A stretch of DNA of 64,000 nucleotides from Epiperipatus broadwayi (GCA_028023455.1 JAQFVV010000281.1:1179042-1243041); one strand, 5' to 3'. Counted from the stretch's first letter, positions 10,894 to 25,737 are shown. The notes: generated from the sequence alone by a model not told the origin. A program made the numbers and translations.

Positions 10894-13800
10894 GGTTTTG
10901 TATGTTCACATAACAAGATCTAGCATCTAGGCAAAAGTACCTCGAATCCAATCATGCGCAAGATACGTATGTCAGGAACATTCATGAATTCTGCCCTATT
11001 TGCCTATTTTCCAGATCTACCAACTTATGGGCAACAATCCCGATGACATCGATCTAATTTCATCTCTCTCCGCCGGCATCGCACATCGGAGACACAAAAA
11101 GACTCTAATTTAAGTTTAATGGTGCGATATTTAGCATGAAACAATTTAGAAGCATTTAAAGATCGTGACCTATCATATTAATTATATCTTAGCGGAGATC
11201 ACCAAGTCAGTAGGAGCATAACTTATTAATTTAAATAAAAGAAAACACAATGATTCGGAAATTTATAATATGTATTGTAACGAGCACAGACGTTCGTTAC
11301 ATTGTTTTTTTTTTTATATATATTATTAAACAAGTTAAAATAAAAAGTTCGCATTTAAAAACTTTCTTTAAAAATTGAAATTAAAATATCGTCTTAAACT
11401 CTTATATATTAAGTCGCACAGATAATGAAAAATTATTAAAATAAAATTTTTATTAAAGAAAAAGGTATTTTTAAAACTAAATTTTAAAAAAGATTTGGAG
11501 ATGAAATTATATCTTTAAATTTATCTTTAAATATATTTTTGATTTGGAAAACAGGTTAATTAATCAGAAATGGAAATGATTGTTAATTAGTTAAATGTAA
11601 ACCAGCCTTCAGCATTTAAATGTAAAAACACTAGTCAGATAGGAAAACAATAGAAACTGTTAGCAAATAAGAAGAAATCCCTATGGAATCGGACCACAGC
11701 GAAAGGACCATAGCATCGGTGACGTAATGTAAATTCAATCCTTCACATTAATATAAAAGGAAAATTTGGAAATTATTAATCAGTGACTGAAAATTGATTA
11801 TCACGATGTGACTATATGTAGTAGTACGGAGTTGGAGGAATTGACAGACGCACGGTCAATTCTTTCAGCTGTTAAAGAAAGGAGAAATGAACTATCGTTT
11901 CCTACATTGAGGACCAACCAAATTAAAAAACCTCCGAATGAATAAATAAAACATCGGCTAAATGTATACCAATATCTTCAGGACGGCGTGGGAATTCCCG
12001 TTCAAACTTACAAACGACAGATAAAGATGAACTGTTTAAAACCGTAAGAACTTTACAATTAATGAACATTAAGTTAAAAACTTTTCGTATTTAAAATAAT
12101 TGCATTAGTTTCCTATCTGACCAAACTAAATTAATAATGTTATTTGATGTATTTTTTTTTCTTATTTATTTTGTAAAATCATTTCCATTTCTTTATTTTT
12201 TGTTCTTTAAGTTTTATTATGATTGTTGTTTCCGTTAAATTAATTATAAAAATGTTAAACTTAAGTCGGGCGTGAATGGCTGTATAGATTTGTAAAGTTA
12301 TATTAGGGGAGGGTAATCTTAGGTTATTTATGTCGTTGTTAGATTGGGTCAATGGATTGGATATATTGATGTAGTTAGTATATGTAATCGGAGATTCGCT
12401 ACGGGCAGAATCGTTTATATATACGCCGCACTCACCCGTTTGCCTATGGAAGGAATTATAAGACGGAGAACGCAGTTCCTTTCTATGGAGTTTTTTTTTT
12501 TATTGTTCTTCTCGTTAGATAGATGCAATATTCCTATCTGATTGAGAGTCAATGTCTTTTCTTAATTCTTTTGGTGCTGCCGTATTTCGTATTACATTGA
12601 ATACATCGATGTATCAGATGGATTGATGCCAGTTTGACTGCGAATTTTAGCCTAAGGTTAAATAGGGATAGAATATTTTAATTTCAATGCAAATCTATGT
12701 AGTATTCATACTCGACCCTAAATAAAAATGCATTAAATTTAAGTTGTTTATAGACGCTTGCATGGATTGTTTATCGGTTAACTATGTTTTGCGTTTTCAT
12801 ATTTGATCAAAATATATAGACATTCGATAAATAATGATACCTTACGGTGAGTATCTAAAAATGTATTTATTCGGATGTCTTTTAAGTTATTGGTGACGAT
12901 GCAAGTATCTTACGATGAATACTAGAGGGTTTCTTATAATTCCCTATGCAATTGTCAGTAATCAATAATTTTGTATTTTGATCGTTTATGTTTACTTTGA
13001 AATGTTTTTGACCATTGAAATCTATGTAACCGATCTATAGCAACATATTAAACAGGTTTATAAGCCCATCTGTGCGAACTTGATTAAAAATGTAAATTTA
13101 TAATATAATAGTAACTCAAGGTAAATTAAAGTAAAATCAAAGTTAAAAATAATGTTAAATGTAAATCACTAAAATAATTTTAAACCTTATATTTATGTGC
13201 ATAAATAAATCTGTTTGTATGATAATTACTGGCAGTGGCTTACTTTATTCTTTTATATACTAGTAAATGATATTATTAAATCTCTGCTATTCCACTGAGC
13301 TAGTGACAATGGGCTAACGATCTAAATATGTAAATAAAGTGGAATCCTAACAGCGCGTATCTGCCTACTCTATAAATTTTTCTAGGCTCAAATGCCTAGA
13401 TGGCGCCCTTTGGTAGTGCGGTGCGGTGCGATGCGATCTACCACTTCGTTTGGATCGTTATAGTATATTTAAGGTTTATTATTTTAACAAAACATAAGTA
13501 AATGCATGTCATCATTGATTGATCATTGGCCTCATAAATATTACATAACAGTGGGTCATAGAGAAATAATATTACATTTGGTTGATAAATTAAGAATCAA
13601 ATTTAACAGATGACTTTATTTATAGTTACGGCTATGCCAATAATATAGACCATAACGATGAATGTAAAAGTTAGCGCTATTAAGAAATATAATGTTGAAG
13701 TACCACTACACCCCAGAAGGAACAAAATAGCATTTAACTGATTTGAAAGATAATTATTATTTTATAACGAGGCATTACATTTGTACAAAATATAATGATT

Positions 13801-16085
13801 AATATTCAATTTATATAGTGACAGATGTGTGCAGGAGAGCTGATGAATATATATTAATAATAATAATGTCGTCTCAATGATGCACATTTTAAATAGTGGA
13901 CATAGAACTATTTACCAAAAATCACAACATTACGGCTCATGGATGTTCATGGGTTTATTAGAAATATAACAAAAGGCAGTGCGTGCACGGCGGCGTATTT
14001 GATGTGATCCAGTCACGGATCCGAACTTGTGCTTCATGGAATTCATTTTGAGAAATAGAACGATATAAGTGCGACATTAGCAGAATCGGTTCAGGAATGA
14101 AGAGCGATCGGCTATGCATTTATTGGGATGGTTTTTCCAGAACGATCCCCATATAAAGCATGTACATATGACCAAATAAGTCCCCAGGGGGGTTAAAGCC
14201 TGATTTTTGGACTTTGAGAAATATAATGGGGTTTGACTTTGCAATACCTCCATTGGAAAGAGAAGCACGAATATATAATATAGGAACGAATGTGCCTATA
14301 TGCACGCAATGCTTGGGATAAATAAATATATAGCTTTAAAGACTATTTTAATTACTTAATGCCCATAAATTATAGAATATTCTGTGTAATGGTATGATCT
14401 AATCGCTAAACAAATATGGATGATTTAAATTAATTAAATTATATAAATTTTAAGACATAAAGATTCCCCCTTCCTTTTGCTTTAAATTATTTATAACTTC
14501 CCACACCGTTTAATAAATACAAATTTCGGTTAAAAGAATGCTATTATTAGAAATAAATATGTTTATATGGAAACAAATGGGGTGGTGGAAATAACTGGGA
14601 TAATAATTAGATTTTACATATATAAGATACATTTACGGTTGGGATTAGCGCATTTTAAAAAGATTAAAAAAACATTTTTAGAAAAACAGATGTTTTCCTA
14701 CAACAATTTATAAGATAATGACTTTGTTTTTCCAAACTTGCAAGCATCTGCATAAGTCGAATAAGATATGTTTTTAATTAAAATAAGTTCTTAATTACCC
14801 TGTAAGTAATGGGTAGGAAAACTAGAAAGGAATTACATGCTAGAGAGTTGGAAATATTACTGGCATTTTAAAACACAAAAATTCGTAATATAATAATGAA
14901 ATAAAATATGATTGCCACATGAAAATAATAAAAAAGAAAACATATTGAATAGAGGCTCAATGATAGAATAGATTAAGTCATATAGAGTTGTAGCCAAGTA
15001 AAATTACATAAGATATAAACATTTACATAAGATATTAAAATAGAGCATCAGGATTATTGTTGTTATAGAAGGTTGAACTTAATAGAATCATAGAGTGGCT
15101 AAAGTTCTTTAACCTTTCATAAATAGTAGCAGTCCTTGATATTTGGAGTGTTCATCAGCATTAATACACTAGATCTAGGTTTGGAATAAGGCATCACAGG
15201 TAGCATTTATAATGATTTAATTGATAGACATTTGAGAGTTCATAGGCATGGGATCTGGAGCTTTTCTTACGGGAACAAGCGTGTTGGAACAGAGGGAAAG
15301 GTGTAGTTTCCCTTACTCATGGCACATTGGATGAAGATTTAAACTAGCACAGATTATGTAAGCCATCGTTAATTTATGGTTGTCTCCTCTCCCTTTTGGA
15401 TTCAAATCCAGCAGTATTTATTCTCATTTTTTGATGATGTCGTATAGCACTTAACTGCTGGACTTGAGGCAATTTGAGCACTTTAGCAAAGCTAAAATCT
15501 GCTGACTGGATACCTTTTGTTCTGTAAGTCTTTTGAAACAATGCAATCCTGTTACAAGTTTCTCGAACGATTGTTTTAAAATAGGTCTTATGATTTTAAA
15601 ATAAGTTGGCATGGATAAAATTTCCACTAATGGATTTTACTTTACTATTACAAATCATAACCTTTTAATTTTAACTAATGGGCTTTTCTGGGTAATTGTT
15701 TTTAGTTGTGTTCGAGAAACTTCTTAAAAGAATTGCATCATTTTCTGACCGCTAAATTAAATATAAAAAATAATACATTTCATATATAAATTTAATACGA
15801 TTTATTATCAATCTCCCCACACTGAAAATATAGATATTTATCAATTACTCACGCATACACATTAAAATAATATTAAATATTTATTTATTAAATTATTTTG
15901 CATTAAGATATATAAATATCTACATCAGTTATGTTTAAATGGTTAAGCAAAGAAAAAAAAATTATGTTAGTAAATATGTATACGCACGTAAGGATGGGTT
16001 TAAACATGGTTTGGTGGTAGGAGACTGTAAGTGGGCTGTGAAGTGCAATCTGAGCATCAGATCGTCTGCTTCAATAATCTGTGGA
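10894..16085. mobile_element. Large unclassified insertion in module-c/d intron
   Basis: The intron similarity stops near 10893 and resumes near 16086. The block between has no convincing ORF. Part of it (about 11570-13450) is related in inverse orientation to 7605-9350. It contains a hairpin followed by TGGCGCCC at 13381-13408 and an irregular GTGCGGTGCGG run near 13417-13432. Neither TIRs nor LTRs could be paired at its ends, so it may be several old insertions rather than one element. Confidence 0.35.
13381..13408 (+). repeat. Hairpin plus TGGCGCCC motif, copy 1 of 3
   Basis: TCTAGGCTCAAATGCCTAGA folds into a 6-bp stem and is directly followed by TGGCGCCC. Related copies with compensated stems lie at 7645-7671 (inverse strand) and 53884-53910. 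The octamer equals the start of a tRNA-Lys primer-binding site, but the hairpin is not part of a normal LTR end. Confidence 0.5.
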
Positions 16086-16475
16086 ATCTATTTGCAATTA
16101 TTAACATCTCACTTGCAAATATTCTACTTTATTTTTCATCTCTAAATAAAAAACAACAAGAATGAATTCAATATCATGTTTAATAAGCATAATAATTTCT
16201 CATTCGATAAAAGAATTTGTAAACATTTTGCACATTTATTACAAAATGGTCAAGGGCAACGAATGCATGTCAAAAATATTATGCAGATAAAATGATTTGA
16301 TAAAATAAAACTTACATTAACCTTGGTCAAGGATAGTAAAGATTTAATGCATTCATTTAAATAGACTGAAAGAACACTTCAATAAAAATGTGTCTTGAGA
16401 TTCAGTGACATATTTGCAGTGCATGTAATTATCTCTTTTAATTGGGTGCAATACGTTAGACATTAGAACATTCAT

Positions 16476-16494
16476 ATATATATATATATATATT
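16476..16494. repeat. (TA)n microsatellite at a break in module similarity
   Basis: The tract sits exactly where module-d intron sequence stops. In modules b and e the same point is an AT tract; in module e it is the insertion point of a PLE. I infer that this was the entry point for the material that follows. Confidence 0.6.
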
Positions 16495-18628
16495 GTAACC
16501 ATATGTTTTGGCTCAAAGATAGTAGGTTTTATCCAATGGATGTGTAAAATTTTTAATTTTAATTGGTAATAATTTGTTAAGACATTGGACATCAATGTGT
16601 AGAGACTAGTTATAGAGTGAAATGCTTGTGGATTATAATTTTCCCACTAAGCAAAAGCTCACTAAGAAATATCTTAAGAAGTGAAGATGATCTTGACTGT
16701 TTGTGGGACACTGAAAAGTCTGATAGAGTGGATATAAATCCTGTAAACATTTTATCACATTGTTCCTGTGGCAGCTATTTCAAATGTTGTTTTAATAGTT
16801 TTAAAATATTATTGGGAAGTATAAAAATATTTAACACTTTATTTTATTAGTATTGTTAAACAATAATTAAAAATAAACAGCAAAATCAATTTATAAGTCT
16901 CCTAAATTTTCTTATAAACAATCTTTAAATATACTATATTTAAATGTAAATTGAAATGCATCAGTCTAGATGATTCTCACTAAAGGGAGAAAATTATTGA
17001 TTTATTCACATTTTACAGTGATTGGCTCATTCAGAACCAATCCTGCCATGTAATAAAAAGTATATAATATAAAAGTTTGTAGGGGGAGAAGGACTACTCT
17101 AAGAAATGTAAATGGAACAAGATTACAACTCCACTTCTGAAGTAAAATAGAAAAAATAAGCTAGAAAATATTATTTTTTTAAAAATTAATTGGGACAAAA
17201 TTTCATAGTTATATGGATTTGAATAGTATGGAGTAAACTTACTAACCCTTTGAAATCTCTACACTACTTTTCATCGATCTTGGATTTTTAACTTTGCCTA
17301 CTGAAGGAAAAACTGGAAGGACCACTATTTGAATAAGTATTTGCCAAAACATGTACTATTTGGAATGAAAAATATTACCAGAAAATGTAAGCATTTATTT
17401 TTGTTTTCTTTATTTTAATCAATTATCAGAACTAATCATAACACAAAAGTTATTTAGACTGAAGAGAAAAAAAAGATTAAAGTATTTTAATTTTCGCACT
17501 GCCATTAATTCAGCATTAAGCAGAAAAATACGTTTGTGTATAAATCGATATTTCAAGAAAATATTCTAAATCATTTTTAAAAAAAGTTTCAAGAAATAAT
17601 GAAGAAATTAAAATTTCACTTTAAATCATATAAAGTAATTAGTTTGAAAAGAAAAGTGCATAAAGTATTTCTTATTTCATTGGGGAAAGAAATCAACTGC
17701 TCTGATATTCCCGGGAAGCAGTCACATATATATATATATTATTAATAATTGCTTACTATTAAATCAATTCTGCTTAACATTCTTAAATATGAAATAAATT
17801 GCCAATAATAATGAATAAAGAAATATTGATTTTTTTCCCTTGATTATACAAAATATAAAGTAATAATATTTTAAGTGTTTAAAATTACCCAGATTATTTA
17901 AGATTGTAACAATTACTGTGGACAAACAAAATCCATAAATGATTTAAAAGTTTATTTTCAAAGATCGTAATAAACTGATTATAATTGTACTACATTTGGA
18001 AAAATATATGTTACATATTAATTAAAATTGCCTAGAAGATCGTATTTATAATTAAATAGATTCTTCTCAGTATAACTTAAAACATCCTAATTTGCTGATA
18101 AAAGGGAAGTGAAAGAAGTATTTATTTATTTTATCATTAGCAAATAACTGGCAACGTAATAATATTTTAAACGGTTTTAAAATCACCCAGATTATTTAAG
18201 AGTATAACATCTTCGCGCAGATGAAAAAAAAAATAAAAAAATAGACAAATCAATAGATATTAATTAAACCTATTTTAGGTGTCTTATTCTTGAAAATATT
18301 TTAATATTGCTTCAGTATGCTTACATTAGTACACAAACTGATAAAGGATTTCTATTGCCATTGGAGAAATGTTTGAATTTTGTCTGAAGATGTTATTATT
18401 GAACCGGATAACCAAAATATATATTACTCAGGAATGTTTGCTTATCATATCCATTTTCATGTTTTACTTATAAGAATGAATCAAACTTCGATAAAGTCCA
18501 ATGGTAGAAAATGTAATGTTTGTTTAGTTTGTTAACTGCTATATATAATATTGTAATGTGTTTTTTTTCTTTTCTTTCAGGTGTTATTCAGGCATTAGTT
18601 GTTTATATATATATATATATATATATAT
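16495..18628. other. Unannotated AT-rich stretch before the outer LTR element
   Basis: No gene or terminal repeat found. A diverged duplication of about 50 bp, containing ACCCAGATTATTTAAGA, occurs near 17860-17910 and again near 18157-18208, with (TA)n at 17728 and a long (TA)n ending at 18628, where the outer LTR begins. Confidence 0.4.
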
Positions 18629-21404
18629 TGAAGCAGAGAGATCTAAGTTCGATCCTAGCTTCATGATCTTTCACATGTAGCCAACTTCAAACCCTTGTAC
18701 TAACCTTGAATTTCCGATGCAATGGGGCTTTATACGTTCAGTCCATGCTAGTTTCCTTAAAGAAAAAATATTATAAATGGGTGTTAAAATTAATTCATTT
18801 GAGATTTAAACTAATCATTTCTATTAATAAATTCATGTTAGAATTATTCATGAATTTATATATATTATAACTGAGTGGATTGTGCGTATATATATTTATA
18901 AATGTTTAAATATATATAATTGTTCGAAAGTTTCATTGCGTCGGGAATGTTTATTTTACTTTTAAATAATATGTTAAATTTTTAGTGATTAAAAGCTACA
19001 TTCTTTCGATAAGCTTTCAGATTTTCTCTTTCCAAAATAATGGTTAAAGTTTTTTATTAATTAGAAATAGATAAGTCTTTAAAATGTTAGGACGGTCCTA
19101 ATTAAAATCATTTTCTGATGTTAAAAATTCATTTTCTAATTAGAAAATGAATTCAAGTTAATGAGTTTGCCTTATCGAAGGAATGTATCTAAAAACAACT
19201 AGTAAATTTTTTGTAAGATTGATTACGAAAGAAGTGCTAGCCTAAAGGCATCAGATACAGTATAAAGAGCCCAGGAAAAGTTTCCAAGCAGCTATTATTC
19301 CTCATTAAGAGAAGCCATATATATTTCATTAGAGAAGAAGCCACCCAGTTAAATTATGAAGTAAAATAATGTTTCTACCATGGTGGGGGGGCTTAACTTC
19401 AAGAGTCTGACTACGGTTCCTTAAGTTCCCTCAAAATTTTCAATATGGCTGCAATATAGAAATTCATATGCCAATCGTAAGCTGCTGAAACCTTAGAGAA
19501 ATCCATCAAAATGCTATTCACATAATTTTCAAAATGTGCGCATACGTTTCATCCAACTGGACTCTGCCCTGTGGAAACTCGAAAGCCAACCATGAAGAAA
19601 TGGTAATATCTTTCCTTTTGAACCTGACCAGTTCTGAACTTTAAGTTAAAACATCTTTAAGCTATCTACTGTAAAATTGTCTTTTTGTTAATGTTATTTT
19701 AAATTATGTAGTAATTCTCTATCTATCTCTAGTCTTTAAATTTAATATCTGTTAACTTTCCTTTCTTACGATGGTGGTTCGTTTATTTAACCCTATTATA
19801 TATTTGCTAGAAGATTATTAATATAATTTATTTTTTTTATTATATGCCAATAATAACTTCAACTCAATAATAATTTCCTTCATTGCATTTCCCGTGTTAA
19901 ATAACATTATATTTATTTTTATAGTAATTCTTACCCACTAGAACTAATTTGATACAGTTCTATTAATTATCGAGTTGAAGGATTTATACAATTTTTGCTA
20001 TTTTATTAATGGCTAATAACAAATTATTAGCTCAATTTCTAACCTATGCTCCTGGCCACTTTACTGAGTTTATAATATTCATTTATTCACATTAATATAT
20101 TGTTTCGCAAAAAGGTCGATAAAGGAGTTAAATGAATATATTCTAATTCAAATTTTAAACTTTCTAGTAATATTCAGGAAGGGCATGGGATTTAGGGCAT
20201 AATTAATATAATTTCTAATTGCATTAAATACTTTTTGATTAAAGCACTTTTGACTTTAATTTAACTTGATCAGGTCACCACGTAGAGCACTCTTTATATA
20301 AATTGGGTTTTATTATTTAAATACGATGATTACCAAGTCATCATTTTCCGAACGTTGCTGACATGAGCCATCTCCTGTTTCATAGGCTTGTCCTCGGTGA
20401 TATTTCTATTAGTTTAATTATCTAGGAAGAAAGCACTTCCTCCACTTGCTCGTTTTATATTTGGAACACCAAAGGTTCGAGGCTATGACCCGACCTGGTT
20501 TTCCCTGTGTTCTATGGATCCTTCATATAGGGCATCGAAGACTTGTCAAATACAAGCAGCCCTGCTATTTTCTCAAATCACAGACAAGCCATTATTTTTC
20601 AAATTTATTCTTATAGCTCATAAGTCATCAGTACCGTTTATTTCTCAGTTCCAGTAAAGCCCACTCTCATGCTCGTAAATCGTGATGAATTGATTTTATT
20701 AAAGTCGAACAAATTCATGTTTATTTATAATTAAATAAGTTTTCTATTAAATATTAAAGTTATGACCTAAATACGTATCTTGCTCTTTGTGAATTGATTT
20801 GCGAATGTGAAAATAAATCTTACATTCTTTCCTTTACAATCAGAATAATAATTTCAGTCATAGCCAAATACCTTTATCTACCTTTACTTCCTCGTCGGGG
20901 CATAGACATATATTTATCATATAATATTGCATAATAGTATTGGCATATAATAAGGACTGCCATTCTTGTTGCAAATATAAATTCCGTTTAAAGACTAGAG
21001 GTAATCTATATAATCACAATCTAAAAGTTGAACAAAATTATAATTATTATTAAACATTTTATTAACACATTTGGTTTTTTTTTTAACTTTCTTTCTTATT
21101 CAAATTATTTTGATATTAATGCTCACTGTCTGTATTGGCAACCCGTATATGTATATATGAGTTGACTTATAAAGATTGTTAGTTATTTTATTATACTTTA
21201 TTAGAGTTAGATCAGGGGTCTCATTAATCATCATCATCCATTGAGCTAGTTCCTTGGTGCATAGTCATGTACTGTCGATATATGTCATCCATTGATTTGA
21301 TCTGAGCTCATGAGTTTGGTTTGAATTCAGTTTGGTTCGCCTGAGTTTGAATCCGACTTTGAGTTTGGGTTTGTTGATGTGTTGGCTTCTTTTTGACCGG
21401 GACA
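18629..21404 (+). repeat. 5' LTR of the outer element (2776 bp)
   Basis: It aligns along its length with 22705-23697 plus 30389-32173 with scattered substitutions and small indels. This uninterrupted copy supplies the empty-site sequence around 19604 that proves the nested insertion in the other LTR. It contains a perfect 28-bp palindrome at 19126-19153. Confidence 0.8.
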
Positions 21405-22704
21405 TGGTTATGTTTTTGGCTGCCCAATCGTTGTGGCTCGATTAATAAACCCCACACATGCCCTGGATATAGTAATTATGGTTTTAGTTATTTAGCTAAT
21501 TGAGATCTCGATAAATTTAATGTTTCTGTAGAGAGTGATATTTTTGTAGAATGTTATATATATTTGAAAAAGTTATGCGATTTATAACGCATAACTGAAA
21601 TGATTTAATAAATTAAAATATCATTTTGTAATTCTCTTTCTTATAAAAATGTTTTAAAGATTATTTTTTAAATGTTCTTCAGCAAAAGATTCGTTAGTTA
21701 GAATAATTAGTTAAATATATGTGAAATTAATTATACATGTACTATATCAGTATATATTAACATGTACTATATCAGTATATATATTATACGTTTATTTATA
21801 CGCGTTCATGACAGTAGGAAAATTATCATTAGAAAAGTAGTAAGTGCAGATTAAAGCAAGGGGTAAAATTAGATGAAATATTTTTCTGTGTCAAAATTAA
21901 TTAGTTTATCTCAGTCTTATAATTAACATATCCAATATGATATCATGTTAAAAGTCTTAAATTTCAAAATATTGCTTGCTAGCACATATATTAAATGTTT
22001 GCTCTGTATTCTTAGTAGCCTCAAAGCAGGCGAAGACCTTCAAACTGGGAATTATCTGTCAAGCGGTCCGATGCAGTGTGACATTATGCTTAAATGACAA
22101 TAATTTCTAGAGTAACCTCAAAGTAGGTGAAGACCTTTTGTGTAACACCCAGCAGCCAGATGCAGTTGGCAAAATGCTTCAATGGTTTACACGCTCTTAT
22201 GCTAGCAAGATTAAAAATGATATCAACAAATAAAAGTTCTTGTAAAATATTAATTTTGACATTTTTTGTGTGTGTGAAAGCCTCATGCTTATTTGAAATG
22301 AAAAGTTGAACTCCTATGTTTAAAACGCATTGTCAATTTTAAAACAATAAATATTCATCAATTAAATTGTTCTATCCTAAATTATTTCAATCATATATGG
22401 TTTGGGTGATCAATGGGTTATTTCATATGTTCTATTAATCTCATATTGCTGACTGGTGCCCATATAAATAAATTTGTCAGCAAATATGATTGTCAGTACA
22501 GCAGAGAGTGAGTTGCCTAAATAAATAATAAAAACCAAATGGATCCAACATAGAGAATTACTAGTACACTTGCTAAAATATATCAATATTTGTATGTTAC
22601 TAATTACTTGTATAGTCTACCAACTAATCAGGTAAACTTATAAATGTATCAAATCTAAGTAAAAAGATTTATTTTTCATTGTTTTTTTTTGAAGTGGAAA
22701 AAAA
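21405..22704 (+). other. Interior of the outer LTR element (PBS, non-coding body, PPT)
   Basis: About 12 nt after the LTR, TGGCTGCCCAATCG (from 21417) resembles a decayed tRNA-Lys primer-binding site. At the other end GAAGTGGAAAAAAA (22691-22704) abuts the right LTR as a polypurine tract. Between them are short tandem duplications, a 27-bp repeat near 21737-21785 and a degenerate repeat of about 100 bp near 22015-22190, but no recognisable gag or pol. Confidence 0.6.
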
Positions 22705-23697
22705 TGAAGCAGTCAGATCTAAGTTCCATCCTAGCTTCATGATCTTTCACATGTAGCCAACTTCAAACCCTTGTACTAACCTTGAATTTCCGATGCAATG
22801 GGGCTTTATACGTTCAGTCCATGCTAGTTTCCTTGAAGAAAAACTAATATAAATGTGTGTTAAAATTAATTCATTTGAGATTTAAACTAATCATTTCTAT
22901 TAATAAATTCATGTTAGAATTATTCATGAATTTATATATATTATAACTGAGTGGATTGTGCATATATATATATATATATATAAATGTTTAAATATATATA
23001 ATTGTTCGAAAGTTTCATTGCGTCGGGAATGTTTATTTTACTTTTAAATAATATGTTAAATTTTTAGTGATTAAAAGCTATATTCTTTCAATAAGCTTTC
23101 AGATTTTCTCTTTCCAAAACAATGGTTAAAGTTTTTATTAATTAGAAATAGATAAGTCTTTAAAATGTTAGGACGGTCCTAATTAAAATCATTTTCTGAT
23201 GTTAAAAATTCATTTTTTAATTAGAAAATGAATTCAAGTTAATGAGTTTGAAAGCCTTATCGAAGGAATGTATCTAAAAACAACTAGTAAATTTTTTGTA
23301 AGATTGATTACGAAAGAAGTGCTAGCCTAAAGGCATCAGATACAGTATAAAGAGCCCAGGAAAAGTTTCCAAGCAGCTATTAATCTTCATTAAGAGAAGC
23401 CATATATATTTCATTAGAGAAGAAGCTGCCCAGTTAAATTATGAAGTAAAATAGTGTTCTACCATGGTGGGGGGGGGCTTAACTTCAAGGGTCTGACTAC
23501 GGTTCCTTAAGTCCCCTGAAAATCTTCAATGTGGCTGCAATATAAAAATTCATATACCAATAGTAAGCTGCCGAAACCTTAGAGAAATCCATCAAATTGC
23601 TATTCATATAATTTTCAAAATGCACGCATACGTTTCATCCAACTGGACTCTGCCCTGTGGAAACTCAGAAGCCAACCATGAAGAAATGGTAATATAT

Positions 23698-25564
23698 TGT
23701 AATACAACCACCGTTCGGTTAAACACCAGCCGCACTTATAATTATGTGATCGACCGTTTCACCACCGATGATGATTACCACAAGCAAGAAGCCAATATAC
23801 ACCCCAAATATGAGAATATATTCTTAATTGAACCCTGACATAATATAAAATATCATCCCAGCATTATATTTCCCAATTAAACGCTTCTTCTCTGCTGGGC
23901 AAATTATTCGAATCGAATAATTTGTTCTGCCCAGCGCTTGGAATATTTATAAATTTATTCCTGGAATTATCACGGTACAGCAGGAATATCAATTATAGCC
24001 CTTCTTCTTTCCCTTTATTTACGACATGAAAGACTTATTTATCCATTTCGATTGCTTTATTATTATTACTCCTCACTAAACTTGTTAGCTCGAATGACCT
24101 AGATTTAATTCATTCTAAATATTTATTCACTTGGTAAAGAAAAGAAAAACGCAAATGACTATTTACTTCCTTTTATAAATAAACTTTTAATTTTGCAATT
24201 CGTTATTTCTAATGACATAATAAAATCATAAAACACACATATACCTATCACACACCAACATAATATACACATAAATAAAATAGTAAAGAATATACTTCAA
24301 ATTAAACATTAAATAAACTAGCGTAACCCAATTGTTACTTTCTTATACATTATTATAAAAAAATCATAAGTTCTTTTAATTATATTTGTCCGAAGTATTG
24401 CACAAATTTTAATAGTTTTAGTTTCTGACTGATTTCTTTGTTCACAAATTAATTCTGACATGCATGTATTAATAATAGTTACCTAGGTATGGAGTCGTCA
24501 ATGAAGGATCAACCATCGAGTGGGAAAATTTCCCTTCTTTTGCAGAGATGGTTGCTCGCTTTTCCGACATCCCAGTTAGTGGAGTGAGAGTTTATAATCT
24601 TTTGGCATGGGTTTGATTTCTTTCTAATTCCGACTTTCAGTATGTATTCATCTCTTTAAATATCCTATTACGAATCTCAGGCAGATCTGGTTCCATAACG
24701 GTGGTCTCTTCTCGGCAGCATTTAGATGTTATAGGTAGTGAGCGAATGGTTGGACGGAGATAGACCGAGCAAACGCCCGTTATTTGTCACTAGCCCTCCA
24801 TGTTAGCGTACCCAACTAAGTTCATTAACATTTGAATAATACATCCTCGCTATTCTCTAGATGGTTTCTTCCCTTCTATTCTTTTTTTATGTTAAGTTTT
24901 AGCCAGCAAAAGAAAACACAACCAGTTACTTCTAAATCAGCTCTGCTTATTTCTCTCTGCTATCGTTCTATCGAATGTTACTAATTGCATCATTCCTTTT
25001 CATTCTTTATCTTGTACCAATCTATCTGGAATTTTTTGTACTAAGTTTTACATTTTTCCAATTTTATAATTACAATTATTTTCTTTCATTCTTTTGATAC
25101 ATTTAAAATATTTGAATGTTACTAATTGCAACATTCCTTTACATTACTTTATCTTGTACCAATCTATCTGAAAATTTGGTACAAGTTTTACATTTTTAAT
25201 TTTACAATTACAATTATTTTCTTTCATTCTTTTGATATGTGATTTTCTTATTTAACAAAGAAAGAAAGAGACACGTTCATTATACACCCCTCCCCTTTCC
25301 TTTCTAATCTTTGATCTTTATTTAGTTTTTTCTAATTTCTTTTAAAATAAGTTTTTAGAATCCTTTTAACTAACTTTTTTTTTTCATTTTAATCCCTTTC
25401 ACGACTTTCACATAGTTTAGAATACTTACATATTAAAACTGAGTAACTTCTTTTTTTTTTATTGGTTTTCTATTTCTTTTAACGAAACCCTTTTTTCTTT
25501 ATTATTATTATTGAGGATCAATAATATATATACATGCAAGACTATATTGTATGTAGATATCGCA
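23698..25564 (-). repeat. 3' LTR of the nested Gag-only element
   Basis: On the + strand it starts TGTAATACAACC and ends ATATCGCA, giving TG...CA ends. It contains a hairpin (23894-23935) with 7-bp GCTGGGC/GCCCAGC tips and an AATTATTCGA inner stem, kept intact in the other LTR at 28706-28747. Confidence 0.85.
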
Positions 25565-25571
25565 TTACACC

Positions 25572-25588
25572 GCTCCCTATTTTTTTTT
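25572..25588 (-). promoter_or_regulatory. Polypurine tract of the nested element
   Basis: Read on the minus strand, a run of A followed by TAGGGAGCGG lies seven bases before the 3' LTR. The intervening GGTGTAA resembles the GGTGTAT before the 3' LTR of the element at 39741-47739. It is the expected primer for second-strand synthesis. Confidence 0.55.
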
Positions 25589-25737
25589 AGAATTAAAATC
25601 TACTGGAATTATTTCCTAAGGTCAAGCCATTTTAATTCTTAACCCCTATCTGTCTTTATTATTTTTTTTTTCTACTATATTCTTGATATTAATGTTAATG
25701 GTACCCATTTAGTATCTTTAACTTTTGTATGATGAGA

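Noticed and set aside
18629-21404. Segmental duplication with 22705-32173
   Set aside because: TG...CA ends, a primer-site-like sequence, a purine tract and (TA)n flanks make an LTR pair the better explanation.
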